NCBI GenBank assembly: GCA_963724945.1
Contig: CAVRWL010000003.1
Location: forward strand, 372,001-436,000
DNA: 64,000 bases
Source: Hyphomicrobium_A sp963724945
GTDB taxonomy: Bacteria; Pseudomonadota; Alphaproteobacteria; Rhizobiales; Hyphomicrobiaceae
Direction: 5' to 3'
Shown: positions 43,710 to 52,194 of the stretch, piece after piece
Layout of the letters: each line of letters opens with the position of its first letter
How positions within the stretch are numbered: the stretch's first letter is position 1
Notes under the pieces: generated by a model
Databases searched by the model: none
What the model saw: the letters and a program-made list of their open reading frames with translations, nothing else
Told to the model about the DNA's origin: nothing
Program-made: the position numbers and the translations under genes

Positions 43710-44915
43710 ATGGCCAAAGTTCTCGCTGTCCTCTACGACGATCCCGTCGACGGCTACCCCAAGACGTATGCGCGCGACTCGATCCCGAAAATCGACAAGT
43801 ATCCCGACGGCCAAACGGCGCCCACCCCGAGCGCCATCGACTTCAAGCCGGGCCAGCTCTTGGGTAGCGTCTCCGGCGAGCTCGGCTTGCGCAAATTTCT
43901 CGAAAGCCAGGGCCACACCTTGGTCGTCACGTCCGACAAGGACGGCCCCAACTCGGTCTTCGAGCGCGAATTGCCCGACGCCGACATCGTGATCTCGCAG
44001 CCGTTCTGGCCCGCCTACCTCACCAAAGAGCGTATCGCGAAGGCAAAGAAGCTCAAGCTGGCGATCACCGCCGGCATTGGCTCCGATCACGTCGACCTGC
44101 AAGCGGCGATCGACCGCGGCATCACCGTGGCCGAGGTGACATTCTCCAACTCGATCAGCGTCGCCGAGCACGTCGTCATGATGATCCTGGCGCTCGTGCG
44201 CAACTACATTCCGGCTTACGGCTGGGTCATCCGCGGCGGCTGGAACATCGCCGACGCGGTCGAGCGCTCCTATGACCTCGAAGGCATGAACGTCGGCACG
44301 GTCGCCGCGGGCCGCATCGGGCTCGCCGTCTTGCGGCGGTTGAAGCCGTTCGACGTCAAGCTGCATTACACCGACAAGCACCGCCTCCCCGAGAAGGTCG
44401 AGAAGGAGCTGGGCCTCACCTATCACCCCACCGTCGAGTCGCTCGTCAAGGTGTGCGACGTCGTCACGATCAACGCGCCGCTGCATCCCGAGACCGAGCA
44501 CCTCTTCAACGACAAGCTGATCGGCATGATGAAGCGCGGCTCGTATCTGGTGAACACCGCGCGCGGCAAGATCGTCGATCGCGATGCCGTCGTGCGCGCG
44601 CTCGAGAGCGGGCGGCTCGCGGGCTACGCCGGCGACGTGTGGTTTCCGCAGCCGCCGGCGAAGGACCATCCGTGGCGCACGATGCCCCACCACGGCATGA
44701 CGCCGCACGTCTCGGGCACGTCGCTGTCGGCGCAGGCGCGCTACGCGGCCGGCACGCGCGAGATCCTGGAAGCGTTTTTCGCCAACAAGCCCATCCGTAC
44801 CGAGTACCTGATCGTCGACAAGGGCAAGCTCGCCGGGGCCGGGGCGCACTCCTACACGCCCGGCGATACGACCAAAGGCTCTGAGGAGGCGCAGCGCTAC
44901 AAGACGCGCGTGTGA
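43710..44915 (+). CDS. fdh: NAD-dependent formate dehydrogenase
   Basis: Oxidises formate to CO2 with NAD+, the last energy-yielding step of methylotrophic dissimilation. 401 residues of the metal-free D-2-hydroxyacid-dehydrogenase-fold type, closely resembling the Pseudomonas sp. 101 enzyme: LLGSVSGELGLRK, ISQPFWPAYLT (formate loop), the catalytic Asn in SNSISVAEH, the Rossmann loop VAAGRIGL, Arg in NTARGK, Gln in WFPQP and His in TPHVSG. Start is set by AAGGA seven bp upstream. It reads with the preceding hydrolase but 340 bp away; a palindromic element follows the stop. Confidence 0.96.
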   Translation: MAKVLAVLYDDPVDGYPKTYARDSIPKIDKYPDGQTAPTPSAIDFKPGQLLGSVSGELGLRKFLESQGHTLVVTSDKDGPNSVFERELPDADIVISQPFWPAYLTKERIAKAKKLKLAITAGIGSDHVDLQAAIDRGITVAEVTFSNSISVAEHVVMMILALVRNYIPAYGWVIRGGWNIADAVERSYDLEGMNVGTVAAGRIGLAVLRRLKPFDVKLHYTDKHRLPEKVEKELGLTYHPTVESLVKVCDVVTINAPLHPETEHLFNDKLIGMMKRGSYLVNTARGKIVDRDAVVRALESGRLAGYAGDVWFPQPPAKDHPWRTMPHHGMTPHVSGTSLSAQARYAAGTREILEAFFANKPIRTEYLIVDKGKLAGAGAHSYTPGDTTKGSEEAQRYKTRV

Positions 44916-44917
44916 GC

Positions 44918-46651
44918 TCATCCCCTCTCCCCATGCATCTTTGCACGGGGAGAGGGAACTAAGCCGAGATGATCGCGCCGAGCTCGGCGGGCGCAACCGG
45001 CGTGCCAGCGAACTGCGGCGTCATCGAAGGCAAGACGATAATCCTGCGCCATGTGCAGCATGGCGCGCTCGGCGAGCGCGGTGATGGTGAAGAGTGGATT
45101 GACGCCGAGCGAGCGCGGCATCACCGCGCCGTCGACGACATAGAGGCCTTCGTGCACCGCGGTCGAGCCGCGCTCCTGCTGGGCATCGAACACCTGCCCC
45201 TTGTGATTGACGACGCCGTCTGCGCACTCCCGCCCCATGCCGGCGCCGCCGAGCGGATGCGCGGTCGCCGGCTGGTGCCCCATGACCGTGCCGGCGAGCG
45301 GATTCTTCACGTAGGACCCGCCCGCCTCGGTTACGATCGCCCCAAGGACGGCATCGAGGCGCTTGTAGACCGGCTCGTCCTTGGCGCCCGGCCACACGAG
45401 TTTCAGATCGTCGTCCTCGAGCACGAAGCGGCCGCCGGCATTGTCATGCGAAACGGCAAAGAACGTCTGCAGCTTCGCGAACGGGCCCTTGTAGACGCCG
45501 GCGATGAGGCTCTGCAGCGCGCCTAAGAGCCGCCCGTTGGGGATGAAGAGAACGGGGAGCACCGGGGCGAGCGCGGAGGGAAGCACGCCCTCCTGCACGC
45601 GCAGCTCTTGCGCGAGGTCGGCCTCATCGTCGATCTCGATCTGGCCGGAGACGGCCGCGCCGATCTCCATGCCCTCGATCTTGGGTGGATAGCCGATGCC
45701 GATGGCGTTGATGGGGTTCTTGGCGCCGTAGCCGAAGGCGATGATATCGCCGTTGGCCGAGAAGCGGTGGCCGAGGCGATCCGAAAGGGCGAGCCCGTTG
45801 GCGCGCGAGCGCAGCAGGATCTCGGTAGAGCCGAGCGTACCGGCGCCAAGAACGACGACGGGGGCTGAGACGATGAGATCCTCATCGGCGCCTTTCGCAT
45901 CAAGGCGGCGCACATGGACGCGCCACGTCCCGTCCTTGTCCTTGGTGACGTGGCGCACGGCGGCACGGGTGAAGAGCTCGGCGCCGTGGCGCGCGGCGTC
46001 CGCGAGATAGGTGAGCGCGACCGAGGTCTTGGCGCCGACGTTGCAGCCCCCGCAGCAATCACCGCAGCGTGTGCAGGCGGCTTGCGCCACGCCCGCGGCG
46101 TTGACGCCCGCTTCGAAGCTGACCGTGACCGCCGGCGCGATCGGCTGATACCCGAGGCTCTGGCCAGCCGCTTCGAGCGCCTTGAATTTCGTGAGCTCAG
46201 CCGCGCGCGGATCGCTCTGCGGCTTGAGCCAGCGGTCAGCGCGCTTGAAGCCTTCCGCGAGCAGCCCGTCCTGCGCGATCTGCCCGGGCCACACGTCGTC
46301 GGCGAACACGCGGTCGTCGGGACGCAGCGCAACGCCGGCGTTGATGAGCGAGCCGCCGCCCAGCCCGCAGCCGACGAGCACGTGCATGTCCTCGCCGAGA
46401 CGCACGTCGTAGAGCGCCGAGGAGGGGCCCGAGCGCAGGCGTTTGCCCCGCACCTGCATCTCGTTCTTCATGTCGGGAAAGCGGCTGGGGAACTCCCCCG
46501 TCAACACCTCGCGCCCGCGCTCGAGCACGGCTACGCGTTTTCCCGCGCGCGCGAGCCGCGAGGCGGCGACGCCGCCGCCATAGCCGGAGCCGACGACAAT
46601 GACGTCGTAGCGCTCCTTGACCCGGTCGAGCGAGCGGGACAGTCCGGCCAT
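44918..46651 (-). CDS. GMC-family flavin oxidoreductase with cysteine cluster
   Basis: 577-residue FAD enzyme of the glucose-methanol-choline family, nearest to cholesterol-oxidase-like members: dinucleotide loop VVGSGYGGG, GGGSLINAG, and the C-terminal AHPLGGAGMG and VDGAVMPRSLGVNP with catalytic His/Asn-type residues. Unusually there is an CTRCGDCCGGC cluster of five Cys at about residues 193-203, as in an iron-sulphur or electron-transfer insert. The start has GGAGG upstream. The last ~11 codons lie in a palindromic repeat (44923-44956), so the true C-terminus may have been altered by it. Substrate unknown; no methanol-dehydrogenase function should be assumed. Confidence 0.8.
   Translation of the reverse strand: MAGLSRSLDRVKERYDVIVVGSGYGGGVAASRLARAGKRVAVLERGREVLTGEFPSRFPDMKNEMQVRGKRLRSGPSSALYDVRLGEDMHVLVGCGLGGGSLINAGVALRPDDRVFADDVWPGQIAQDGLLAEGFKRADRWLKPQSDPRAAELTKFKALEAAGQSLGYQPIAPAVTVSFEAGVNAAGVAQAACTRCGDCCGGCNVGAKTSVALTYLADAARHGAELFTRAAVRHVTKDKDGTWRVHVRRLDAKGADEDLIVSAPVVVLGAGTLGSTEILLRSRANGLALSDRLGHRFSANGDIIAFGYGAKNPINAIGIGYPPKIEGMEIGAAVSGQIEIDDEADLAQELRVQEGVLPSALAPVLPVLFIPNGRLLGALQSLIAGVYKGPFAKLQTFFAVSHDNAGGRFVLEDDDLKLVWPGAKDEPVYKRLDAVLGAIVTEAGGSYVKNPLAGTVMGHQPATAHPLGGAGMGRECADGVVNHKGQVFDAQQERGSTAVHEGLYVVDGAVMPRSLGVNPLFTITALAERAMLHMAQDYRLAFDDAAVRWHAGCARRARRDHLGLVPSPRAKMHGERG
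44923..44956. terminator. CCCTCTCCCC palindrome at the fdh/GMC convergent junction
   Basis: CCCTCTCCCC (44923-44932) and GGGGAGAGGG (44947-44956) form a perfect 10-bp stem with a 14-nt loop, starting 8 bp after the fdh stop. It shares its stem sequence with the element at 3572-3599. It is probably a bidirectional terminator or a REP-like dispersed element. Confidence 0.6.
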
Positions 46652-46846
46652 GCTTCGTGTCCTCCTGCAGCGGCCCAAAAAGTTCGCGGAGAAAGTGCGT
46701 CGAGATGGCTGCGCCGTCAAACGACGGCGTTAGAGGCCCGCGCGGGCGGCGTTCGCCGCCCCCCCACGCGCGCAAGTTGCGCCGGCAATCGGAATCGGCT
46801 CTCATCCGCTCCGCTGCACGGAAAGCACGCTGGGAGTCCCTGCCAC

Positions 46847-47698
46847 ATGGCCGACAAGGCAAAGGCCGACGAGCCGATCCCCGAGCCCAAGGTCGGCCTT
46901 TCGCGGGAGGAAAAGAGCCAGGTGAAGGGCGGCACGCGCCTGCGCGCCGTCGTCGTCTACGAGATCATCCGCACCGAGGGCGAGGGCGAGCTCGGGCGCA
47001 CGTTCTCGGCGCTGTGGTGGTCGGGCCTCGCTGCCGGCATCTCCATCGGATTCTCCTTCCTGACCGTGGCGGTGCTCGCCGCGCATCTTCCCGATTTCGA
47101 GTGGAAGGAGATCGTCGCCAAGGTCGGCTACGCCGTCGGCTTCCTCATCGTCATTCTAGGTCGCCAGCAGCTCTTCACCGAGAACACGCTGACGGCCGTG
47201 TTGCCCGTGATCACGCGCCGGAGGCTCGACTGGCTGATCGGCATGTTGCGGCTGTGGGGCATCGTGCTCGCCGCCAATGTCGTCGGCTGCTTCATCTTCG
47301 CGCTCGCCATAGCGAGCACGAACATGGTCTCCGCCGAGGTGACGCAAGAATTGCACGCCCTGGTGCAGACCATGATGCAGAACACGCCCTGGCAAATGTT
47401 CGTCAAGGGCATCGGCGCGGGCTGGACCATCGCGGCGCTCGTTTGGATGATGCCGTCCTCGGAAGGGGCCGAGTTCGCCGTGATCACGCTGATGACCACG
47501 CTCATCGCTTTTTGCGGATTCACGCACGTGGTCGCGGGGTCGGCGGAGGCGCTCTACGGCGTGCTGACCGGCGACGTCACGATCATCGCCGCCGTCTTCC
47601 GCTTCTTCCTGCCGACGCTCCTCGGCAACGTGTTCGGGGGCACGGTGCTGTTCGCCCTTTTGAGCTATGCGCAGGTGCGCACCGAGATGCCGAACTAA
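46847..47698 (+). CDS. Formate/nitrite transporter (FNT) family channel, YfdC-like
   Basis: 283 residues: a charged N-terminal tail with RAVVVYEIIRTEGEGEL, then six membrane helices with FNT features such as GRQQLFTENTLTAVLPV and FTHVVAGSAEALYG. It sits in the inner membrane. FNT channels move formate, nitrite or related small anions; the YfdC branch is poorly characterised. The nearby fdh gene makes formate the attractive substrate, but a GMC gene lies between them on the other strand. The start at 46847 was set by the onset of the conserved tail. Confidence 0.82.
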   Translation: MADKAKADEPIPEPKVGLSREEKSQVKGGTRLRAVVVYEIIRTEGEGELGRTFSALWWSGLAAGISIGFSFLTVAVLAAHLPDFEWKEIVAKVGYAVGFLIVILGRQQLFTENTLTAVLPVITRRRLDWLIGMLRLWGIVLAANVVGCFIFALAIASTNMVSAEVTQELHALVQTMMQNTPWQMFVKGIGAGWTIAALVWMMPSSEGAEFAVITLMTTLIAFCGFTHVVAGSAEALYGVLTGDVTIIAAVFRFFLPTLLGNVFGGTVLFALLSYAQVRTEMPN

Positions 47699-48138
47699 AG
47701 ATCGCTTGCGTTGAGCGCCCACACGAAGATCGCGGTCGCCGCCACGCCCAAAAGCGTGCGCACGGCGTGCAGCGCACCCCACTTGCGAATGAGCTTCGTC
47801 GAGCGCTCGTTGGCCTCCGCGACGGGGATGGCCATCAGGATGTCGTTGGTCGGCAGAATGAAGAGAAGCGTATAGGGCCAGTTCGCGACGAGCACGACCG
47901 CGCCCGCGAGCCAGCGCCAGTTCGCGCCGAGTGATAGAACGCCCAGGCGCCGAGCACGAAGCCCAGGATGGCGCCGCTCGCCTTGCATGGCAAAGCCGCG
48001 CTTGTAGGCGAGCTTCCATTCCTCGAGCAGGGCGCGAGCGTCGAGCGCGAGCCGCGCCGGCTGCTCGGCGAAATTGATGTAGAACGCCGCGCCGGTGAAC
48101 ACCGCGGCATCGACGAGAGCAAGGTGACCGACCAGCAT
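47695..48138 (-). CDS. DUF1772 family membrane protein with compensating frameshifts
   Basis: About 147 residues, small membrane protein of unknown function: MLVGHLALVDAAVFTGAAFYINFAEQPARL and WPYTLLFILPTND are typical of DUF1772. Between about 47927 and 47983 the natural frame reads Arg-rich sequence (GERRHPGLRARRLGVLSLG), whereas the next frame reads the expected hydrophobic helix (ASGAILGFVLGAWAFYHSA). A +1 and a -1 change thus cancel out and leave about 18 wrong residues. Such a pair is typical of sequencing errors or of a tolerated double mutation. It follows bioZ by 29 bp and its stop overlaps the FNT stop. Confidence 0.7.
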   Translation of the reverse strand: MLVGHLALVDAAVFTGAAFYINFAEQPARLALDARALLEEWKLAYKRGFAMQGERRHPGLRARRLGVLSLGANWRWLAGAVVLVANWPYTLLFILPTNDILMAIPVAEANERSTKLIRKWGALHAVRTLLGVAATAIFVWALNASDL

Positions 48139-48167
48139 CGCTTCCTCCTCTCTCAAGTCGAGCACGC

Positions 48168-49154
48168 TTATAGCGCAAAGACGACGGCGGCGCCCGTCAG
48201 GCCCGCACCGGCCGCGCACATGAGGACCTTTGTCCCTGGATTCAGTCGCCCCTCTTTGGCCGCGAGCGACAGCGAGAGCGGGATCGTGGCGGCCGAGCTA
48301 TTGGCGTACTCGGCGATGGTCGAGACCATCTCGGTCTCCGCGATCTCGAGCTGATGCGCAACCGCAGCCATGATGCGGGCGTTCGCCTGGTGCGGCACGA
48401 AGAGGTCGATATCTGCAATTCCAAGACCCGCCTGCTCAAGGGCCGCCCGCGAGGTGGCGACCATCATGTCCACAGCCTTCGTGAAGACGGCCTTGCCGTC
48501 GGGGATGGTCATGAGCGTGTCCTCCAACGGCACCTCCGCTGCGAACGGGCGGCGGCTGCCGCCGGCGGCGATCTTGATGAGGTCATAGCCGCTACCGTCG
48601 GCCGCGAGCTTGGCGCCGAGCAGGCCGGCATGCGTCGACGGCGCCAGCACGACGGCACCGGCCGCATCGGCGAAGAGGATTGAGCTTGCCCGCTGCGCCG
48701 GGTTGATGCGGCGCGAGAGGATGTTGGCGGCGACGATGAGTACGGGGGCGCCTTGCGTGCGCACGAAGCCGTCGCCCAGCACCAGCGCGTAGAGGAAGCC
48801 CGCGCATGCACCAGCCAGATCGATGCCGCCCGCACCTGTCAGTCCCAACCGCTCGGCCAATAGGGGTGCCGATGGCGGCAAGAGGTGGTCGGGCGTGCTG
48901 GTCGCGAGCAGGAGAAGCGCGACTGTCGATTTGTCGATGCCGGCCGCGTCGAGCGCCATTGCGCCGGCATGAGCAGCGATGTCGGTCAGCGCCTCGCCGT
49001 CGGCGGCATAGCGGCGCGCCACGATGCCGGTGCGCCGCTCGATCCAACCCGGCTCGAGCGCGAGGCGCGCCTCGAGCTCGGCGCTTGTCACGCGCCGCTC
49101 GGGCGCATAGTGGCCGAACCCGACGATCGCAGACCCCTTCGCGGCGGTGCTCAC
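48168..49154 (-). CDS. bioZ: BioZ, 3-oxoacyl-ACP synthase III-like enzyme of biotin synthesis
   Basis: 328-residue KAS III with catalytic Cys in DLAGACAGF, His in VPHQANARI and Asn in YANSSAATIP. In Agrobacterium and related bacteria BioZ condenses glutaryl-CoA with malonyl-ACP to start the pimeloyl moiety, replacing BioC/BioH. Its place as last gene after bioA in bioBFDA is the reason for choosing BioZ over housekeeping FabH. It is separated from bioA by only 6 bp. Confidence 0.9.
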   Translation of the reverse strand: MSTAAKGSAIVGFGHYAPERRVTSAELEARLALEPGWIERRTGIVARRYAADGEALTDIAAHAGAMALDAAGIDKSTVALLLLATSTPDHLLPPSAPLLAERLGLTGAGGIDLAGACAGFLYALVLGDGFVRTQGAPVLIVAANILSRRINPAQRASSILFADAAGAVVLAPSTHAGLLGAKLAADGSGYDLIKIAAGGSRRPFAAEVPLEDTLMTIPDGKAVFTKAVDMMVATSRAALEQAGLGIADIDLFVPHQANARIMAAVAHQLEIAETEMVSTIAEYANSSAATIPLSLSLAAKEGRLNPGTKVLMCAAGAGLTGAAVVFAL

Positions 49155-49160
49155 GCGCAG

Positions 49161-50429
49161 CTATCCTCTCGCGACGTCGCCGGCCGCCTCGATCGCGGCA
49201 TAGACTGCGTCGAGCTCGTCGCTCGTGATGCAATAGGGGGGCATGATGTAGATCGTGTTGCCGAGCGGGCGCAGCAGCACGCCGCGCTCCAAGAATAAAC
49301 GGTAGAGCTTGGGCCCGATCTCGGCGAGATAGCCCGGATCGCGCACGTTAAGGTCGAGCGCGGCGATGGTGCCGAGCCGGCGCACGTCGGCAAAGCGGCG
49401 ATCGCTGCGGAACGGGGCCAGCCGCTCCTCCTGGCGCGCAGCCAGTGCAGCGATGCGCTCTGCGACCGGCTCTCGCGCCCAGACCTCAAGGTTTGCCAGC
49501 GCGGCCGCGCAGGCGATCGGATTTGCCGTGTAGGAGCTCGAGTGGAAGAAGGTCTTGGTGCGGTCGGAAGAGAAATGCGCCTCAAAGATCGGCGCTGAGC
49601 ACAGCGTGACGGCAAGCGGCACGGCACCGCCGGTAAGGCCCTTGGCGAGGCAGAGGATGTCGGGCGTGACGCCCGCCTGCTCGCAGGCAAAGAGCGTCCC
49701 CGTACGCCCCCATCCCGTCATCACCTCGTCAGCGATGAGAAGCACGCCGTGCGCGGCGCACACGCGCGCCATCTCGGCGAGCACCTCGGGCGCATAGACG
49801 AGCATGCCGCCGGCGCCGAGGATCAAGGGCTCGAGGATGAGCGCGGCGACATCGCCCGTAGCGCACGCGCGCTGCAACGCTTCGATCGTCTCCCGCTCGC
49901 GGCCCACCGCCGGAAACGGAATGCGCGCGACGTCGAACAGCAAGGGCTCGTAGGGCGCGTTGAAGACTGAGCGCGCGCCGACCGACATGGCGCCGATGGT
50001 GTCGCCGTGATAGCCGTGCTCGAGCGCGAGGATGCGGTGGCGCGGCTTACCGATGTTGCGCCAGTAGCCGAGCGCCATCTTGAGCGCGACCTCAACCGAG
50101 GTCGAGCCGCTGTCGGAGAAGAAGGCGTGCGCAAGCCCTCGCGGAGCGATCTTCAGGAGCCCGCGCGCGAGCTGCTCGGCGGGCGCATGGGTGAAACCGG
50201 CGAAGATCACCTGGTCGAGGCGGTCGGCCTCCTCCTTGAGGGCGGCGATGATCGGCGGATAGCGGTGGCCGTGCGTGACGACCCACCACGAGGAGATGGC
50301 ATCGAGGATGCGCCGCCCGTCTGCCGTCTCGAGCCATGCGCCCTCTGCACGCGCGACCTCGAGCACGTCGGGCTGCAGCGCGTGCTGCGTGAACGGGTGC
50401 CAGACCGGGGACGGCGCGCGCGGGCTCAT
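49161..50429 (-). CDS. bioA: Adenosylmethionine-8-amino-7-oxononanoate aminotransferase
   Basis: 422-residue fold-type I PLP enzyme converting KAPA to DAPA with SAM as amino donor. Seen: WHPFTQH at the N-terminus, ISSWWVVTHGH, DSGSTSVEVALKM, YHGDTIGAMSVG, LIADEVMTGWGRTG and the PLP lysine in LAKGLTGG. The start overlaps the bioD stop by 4 bp. Confidence 0.96.
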   Translation of the reverse strand: MSPRAPSPVWHPFTQHALQPDVLEVARAEGAWLETADGRRILDAISSWWVVTHGHRYPPIIAALKEEADRLDQVIFAGFTHAPAEQLARGLLKIAPRGLAHAFFSDSGSTSVEVALKMALGYWRNIGKPRHRILALEHGYHGDTIGAMSVGARSVFNAPYEPLLFDVARIPFPAVGRERETIEALQRACATGDVAALILEPLILGAGGMLVYAPEVLAEMARVCAAHGVLLIADEVMTGWGRTGTLFACEQAGVTPDILCLAKGLTGGAVPLAVTLCSAPIFEAHFSSDRTKTFFHSSSYTANPIACAAALANLEVWAREPVAERIAALAARQEERLAPFRSDRRFADVRRLGTIAALDLNVRDPGYLAEIGPKLYRLFLERGVLLRPLGNTIYIMPPYCITSDELDAVYAAIEAAGDVARG

Positions 50430-51061
50430 GGGGCGGCGTCCGCGAGAAAGTCGTTGCGATCGAAGTTTTCCGCGAAGGCCGCGCGCAATGCCGGCGCATC
50501 GAGCGGGTCGAGGTACGGCAGGCGCCCCAGGCGGCGCACGCCGCCCATCTCCGCGATCGTCGTCTCGACCTCGGCCTGCTCCTCGCCGATGAAAGCAATG
50601 CCGAGAAGGGCGATGTCGCGCTGCTGCAGGGCCTCGATCGAGAGCAGGCTGTGATTGATGGTGCCGAGCCGCGTTGCGGCGCAGAGAACGACCGGTGCGG
50701 CCCAGCGCGCGATGATATCGATCTGCAGACGGCTGCGGGTCAATGGCACCATGAGGCCGCCCGCCGGCTCGACGATAAGCGGCCGCTCCGTCGCCGGCAG
50801 CACGAGCGCGTTGACGTCGATCTCGACGCGATCATGCTCGGCAGCGAGGTGGGGCGAGGCGGGCATGGCGAGCCTATAGACCTCGGGCAGGATGCGCTCT
50901 TGTGGCGCGCCGGAGAGCCGCCGCACGGTCTCTGCATCTGTCTCGCCCTCGAGCCCGCACTGTACCGGCTTCCAGTAGCAGCCTTGAAGCGCGGCAACGA
51001 GCGCGGCGGCGAACACGGTCTTGCCGACGTCGGTGTCGGTGCCGGCGATGATGAGCGTCAT
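50426..51061 (-). CDS. bioD: Dethiobiotin synthetase
   Basis: 211 residues: P-loop GTDTDVGKTVF, YWKPVQCG, and the VEPAGGLMVPLT strand that holds the DAPA-carbamate site. It closes the ureido ring of biotin using CO2 and ATP. The ATG at 51061 overlaps the bioF stop (ATGA); the longer frame to 51115 would extend into bioF. Confidence 0.94.
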   Translation of the reverse strand: MTLIIAGTDTDVGKTVFAAALVAALQGCYWKPVQCGLEGETDAETVRRLSGAPQERILPEVYRLAMPASPHLAAEHDRVEIDVNALVLPATERPLIVEPAGGLMVPLTRSRLQIDIIARWAAPVVLCAATRLGTINHSLLSIEALQQRDIALLGIAFIGEEQAEVETTIAEMGGVRRLGRLPYLDPLDAPALRAAFAENFDRNDFLADAAP

Positions 51062-52194
51062 GGCCCCAGCCTTTTCAGCTCCTCGGCGAGTGCAGCCGCC
51101 ATGGCCGCAACGCACGCCTCGTCGACGTTCAACGTCAGCGAGAGCCGCAACCGCGCGGTGCCCTCGGGCACCGTCGGCGGGCGCACGGCGCGGATGTCGA
51201 AGCCGCGCGCCTGCATGGCGGCGGCGAGCCGTACGGCGCGCTCATCCGCGCCGACGATCACCGGCTGGATCTGCGACCCCGACGGCTTGATCCCGCAAAG
51301 CTCCTCAAGCTGCCGGCCGCCGAAGGCGACCAGCGCATGCAATCGCTCGCGCCGCGCGGCGTCGAAGCGGCACACGAGCAGGGCCGCGCGCACGAGCGCG
51401 GCAATGAGCGGCGAGGGCGCGGTCGCGTAGATGAACGGTCGGCAGCGGTTGACGAGAAAATCGCTGAGCACCTGCGGGGCCAGCACCAGCGCACCCATCA
51501 CGCCGAGCGCCTTGCCGCACGTGTGCAGCGAGACGACGTTCCCGCGACCTTCGAAATCGGCGCCGAGGCCGCGGCCTTCCGGCCCGAAGACGCCGGTCGC
51601 GTGCGCCTCGTCGATGACGAGCATGCCGTCGTGGCGCTCAGCGACGTCCATGAGATCGGCGAGCGGCGCGCGGTCTCCATCCATGCTGTAGAGGCTCTCG
51701 ACCGCGATCCACGGCGTGCCGACGCCGCCGGCGGAGCGCCAGTCGCGGATGGCATCCTCGAAGGCCTCGGCATCGTTGTGGCGGGCTTCAGCGCGCTCCG
51801 CCTTGCCGGCGCGCATCCCGTCGTGGACGCTAGCGTGGACCAACGCATCGTGCACGATCAGATCGCCGCGCTGCGGCAGCGTGGAGTAGAGCGCGACGTT
51901 GGCCATGAAGCCCGAGCCAAAGAAGAGCGCGCTCTGCGCCTCAAAGAACGCAGCGGCTTCGGCCTCGAGCGCCTCGTGCTCGCGCTGGTTGCCGCGCAGG
52001 AGCCGCGAGCCCCCGGCGCCGACCGGAACCTCGCGCGCGAGCGCCGACGCAGCAGCCTCCTTCAGCTCGCGCGAGGCGGCAAGGCCGAGGTAGTCATTGG
52101 AGGAGAAGTCGGCGCCCACCGGCTCTGAGAGCGCGCGGTGCCGACCGCGGCGCGCCAGCGCCTCCAGCGCCCGCTCATGACTTCTGTGCATCAC
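51058..52194 (-). CDS. bioF: 8-amino-7-oxononanoate synthase
   Basis: 378-residue PLP enzyme that joins pimeloyl thioester and alanine to give KAPA. Seen: SNDYLGLA, GGSRLLRGNQREHEALE, VIDEAHATGVFGPEGRG and the PLP lysine in TCGKALG. Starts with a 4-bp overlap with bioB. Confidence 0.95.
   Translation of the reverse strand: MMHRSHERALEALARRGRHRALSEPVGADFSSNDYLGLAASRELKEAAASALAREVPVGAGGSRLLRGNQREHEALEAEAAAFFEAQSALFFGSGFMANVALYSTLPQRGDLIVHDALVHASVHDGMRAGKAERAEARHNDAEAFEDAIRDWRSAGGVGTPWIAVESLYSMDGDRAPLADLMDVAERHDGMLVIDEAHATGVFGPEGRGLGADFEGRGNVVSLHTCGKALGVMGALVLAPQVLSDFLVNRCRPFIYATAPSPLIAALVRAALLVCRFDAARRERLHALVAFGGRQLEELCGIKPSGSQIQPVIVGADERAVRLAAAMQARGFDIRAVRPPTVPEGTARLRLSLTLNVDEACVAAMAAALAEELKRLGP

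Noticed and set aside
44918..46651. Methanol dehydrogenase of the GMC family
   Set aside because: The closest features are cholesterol-oxidase-like with a Cys cluster; nothing specific to alcohol oxidases of methylotrophs was seen.
45914..46846. Upstream extension of the FNT frame
   Set aside because: Antisense to the GMC gene; the conserved FNT sequence starts at 46847.
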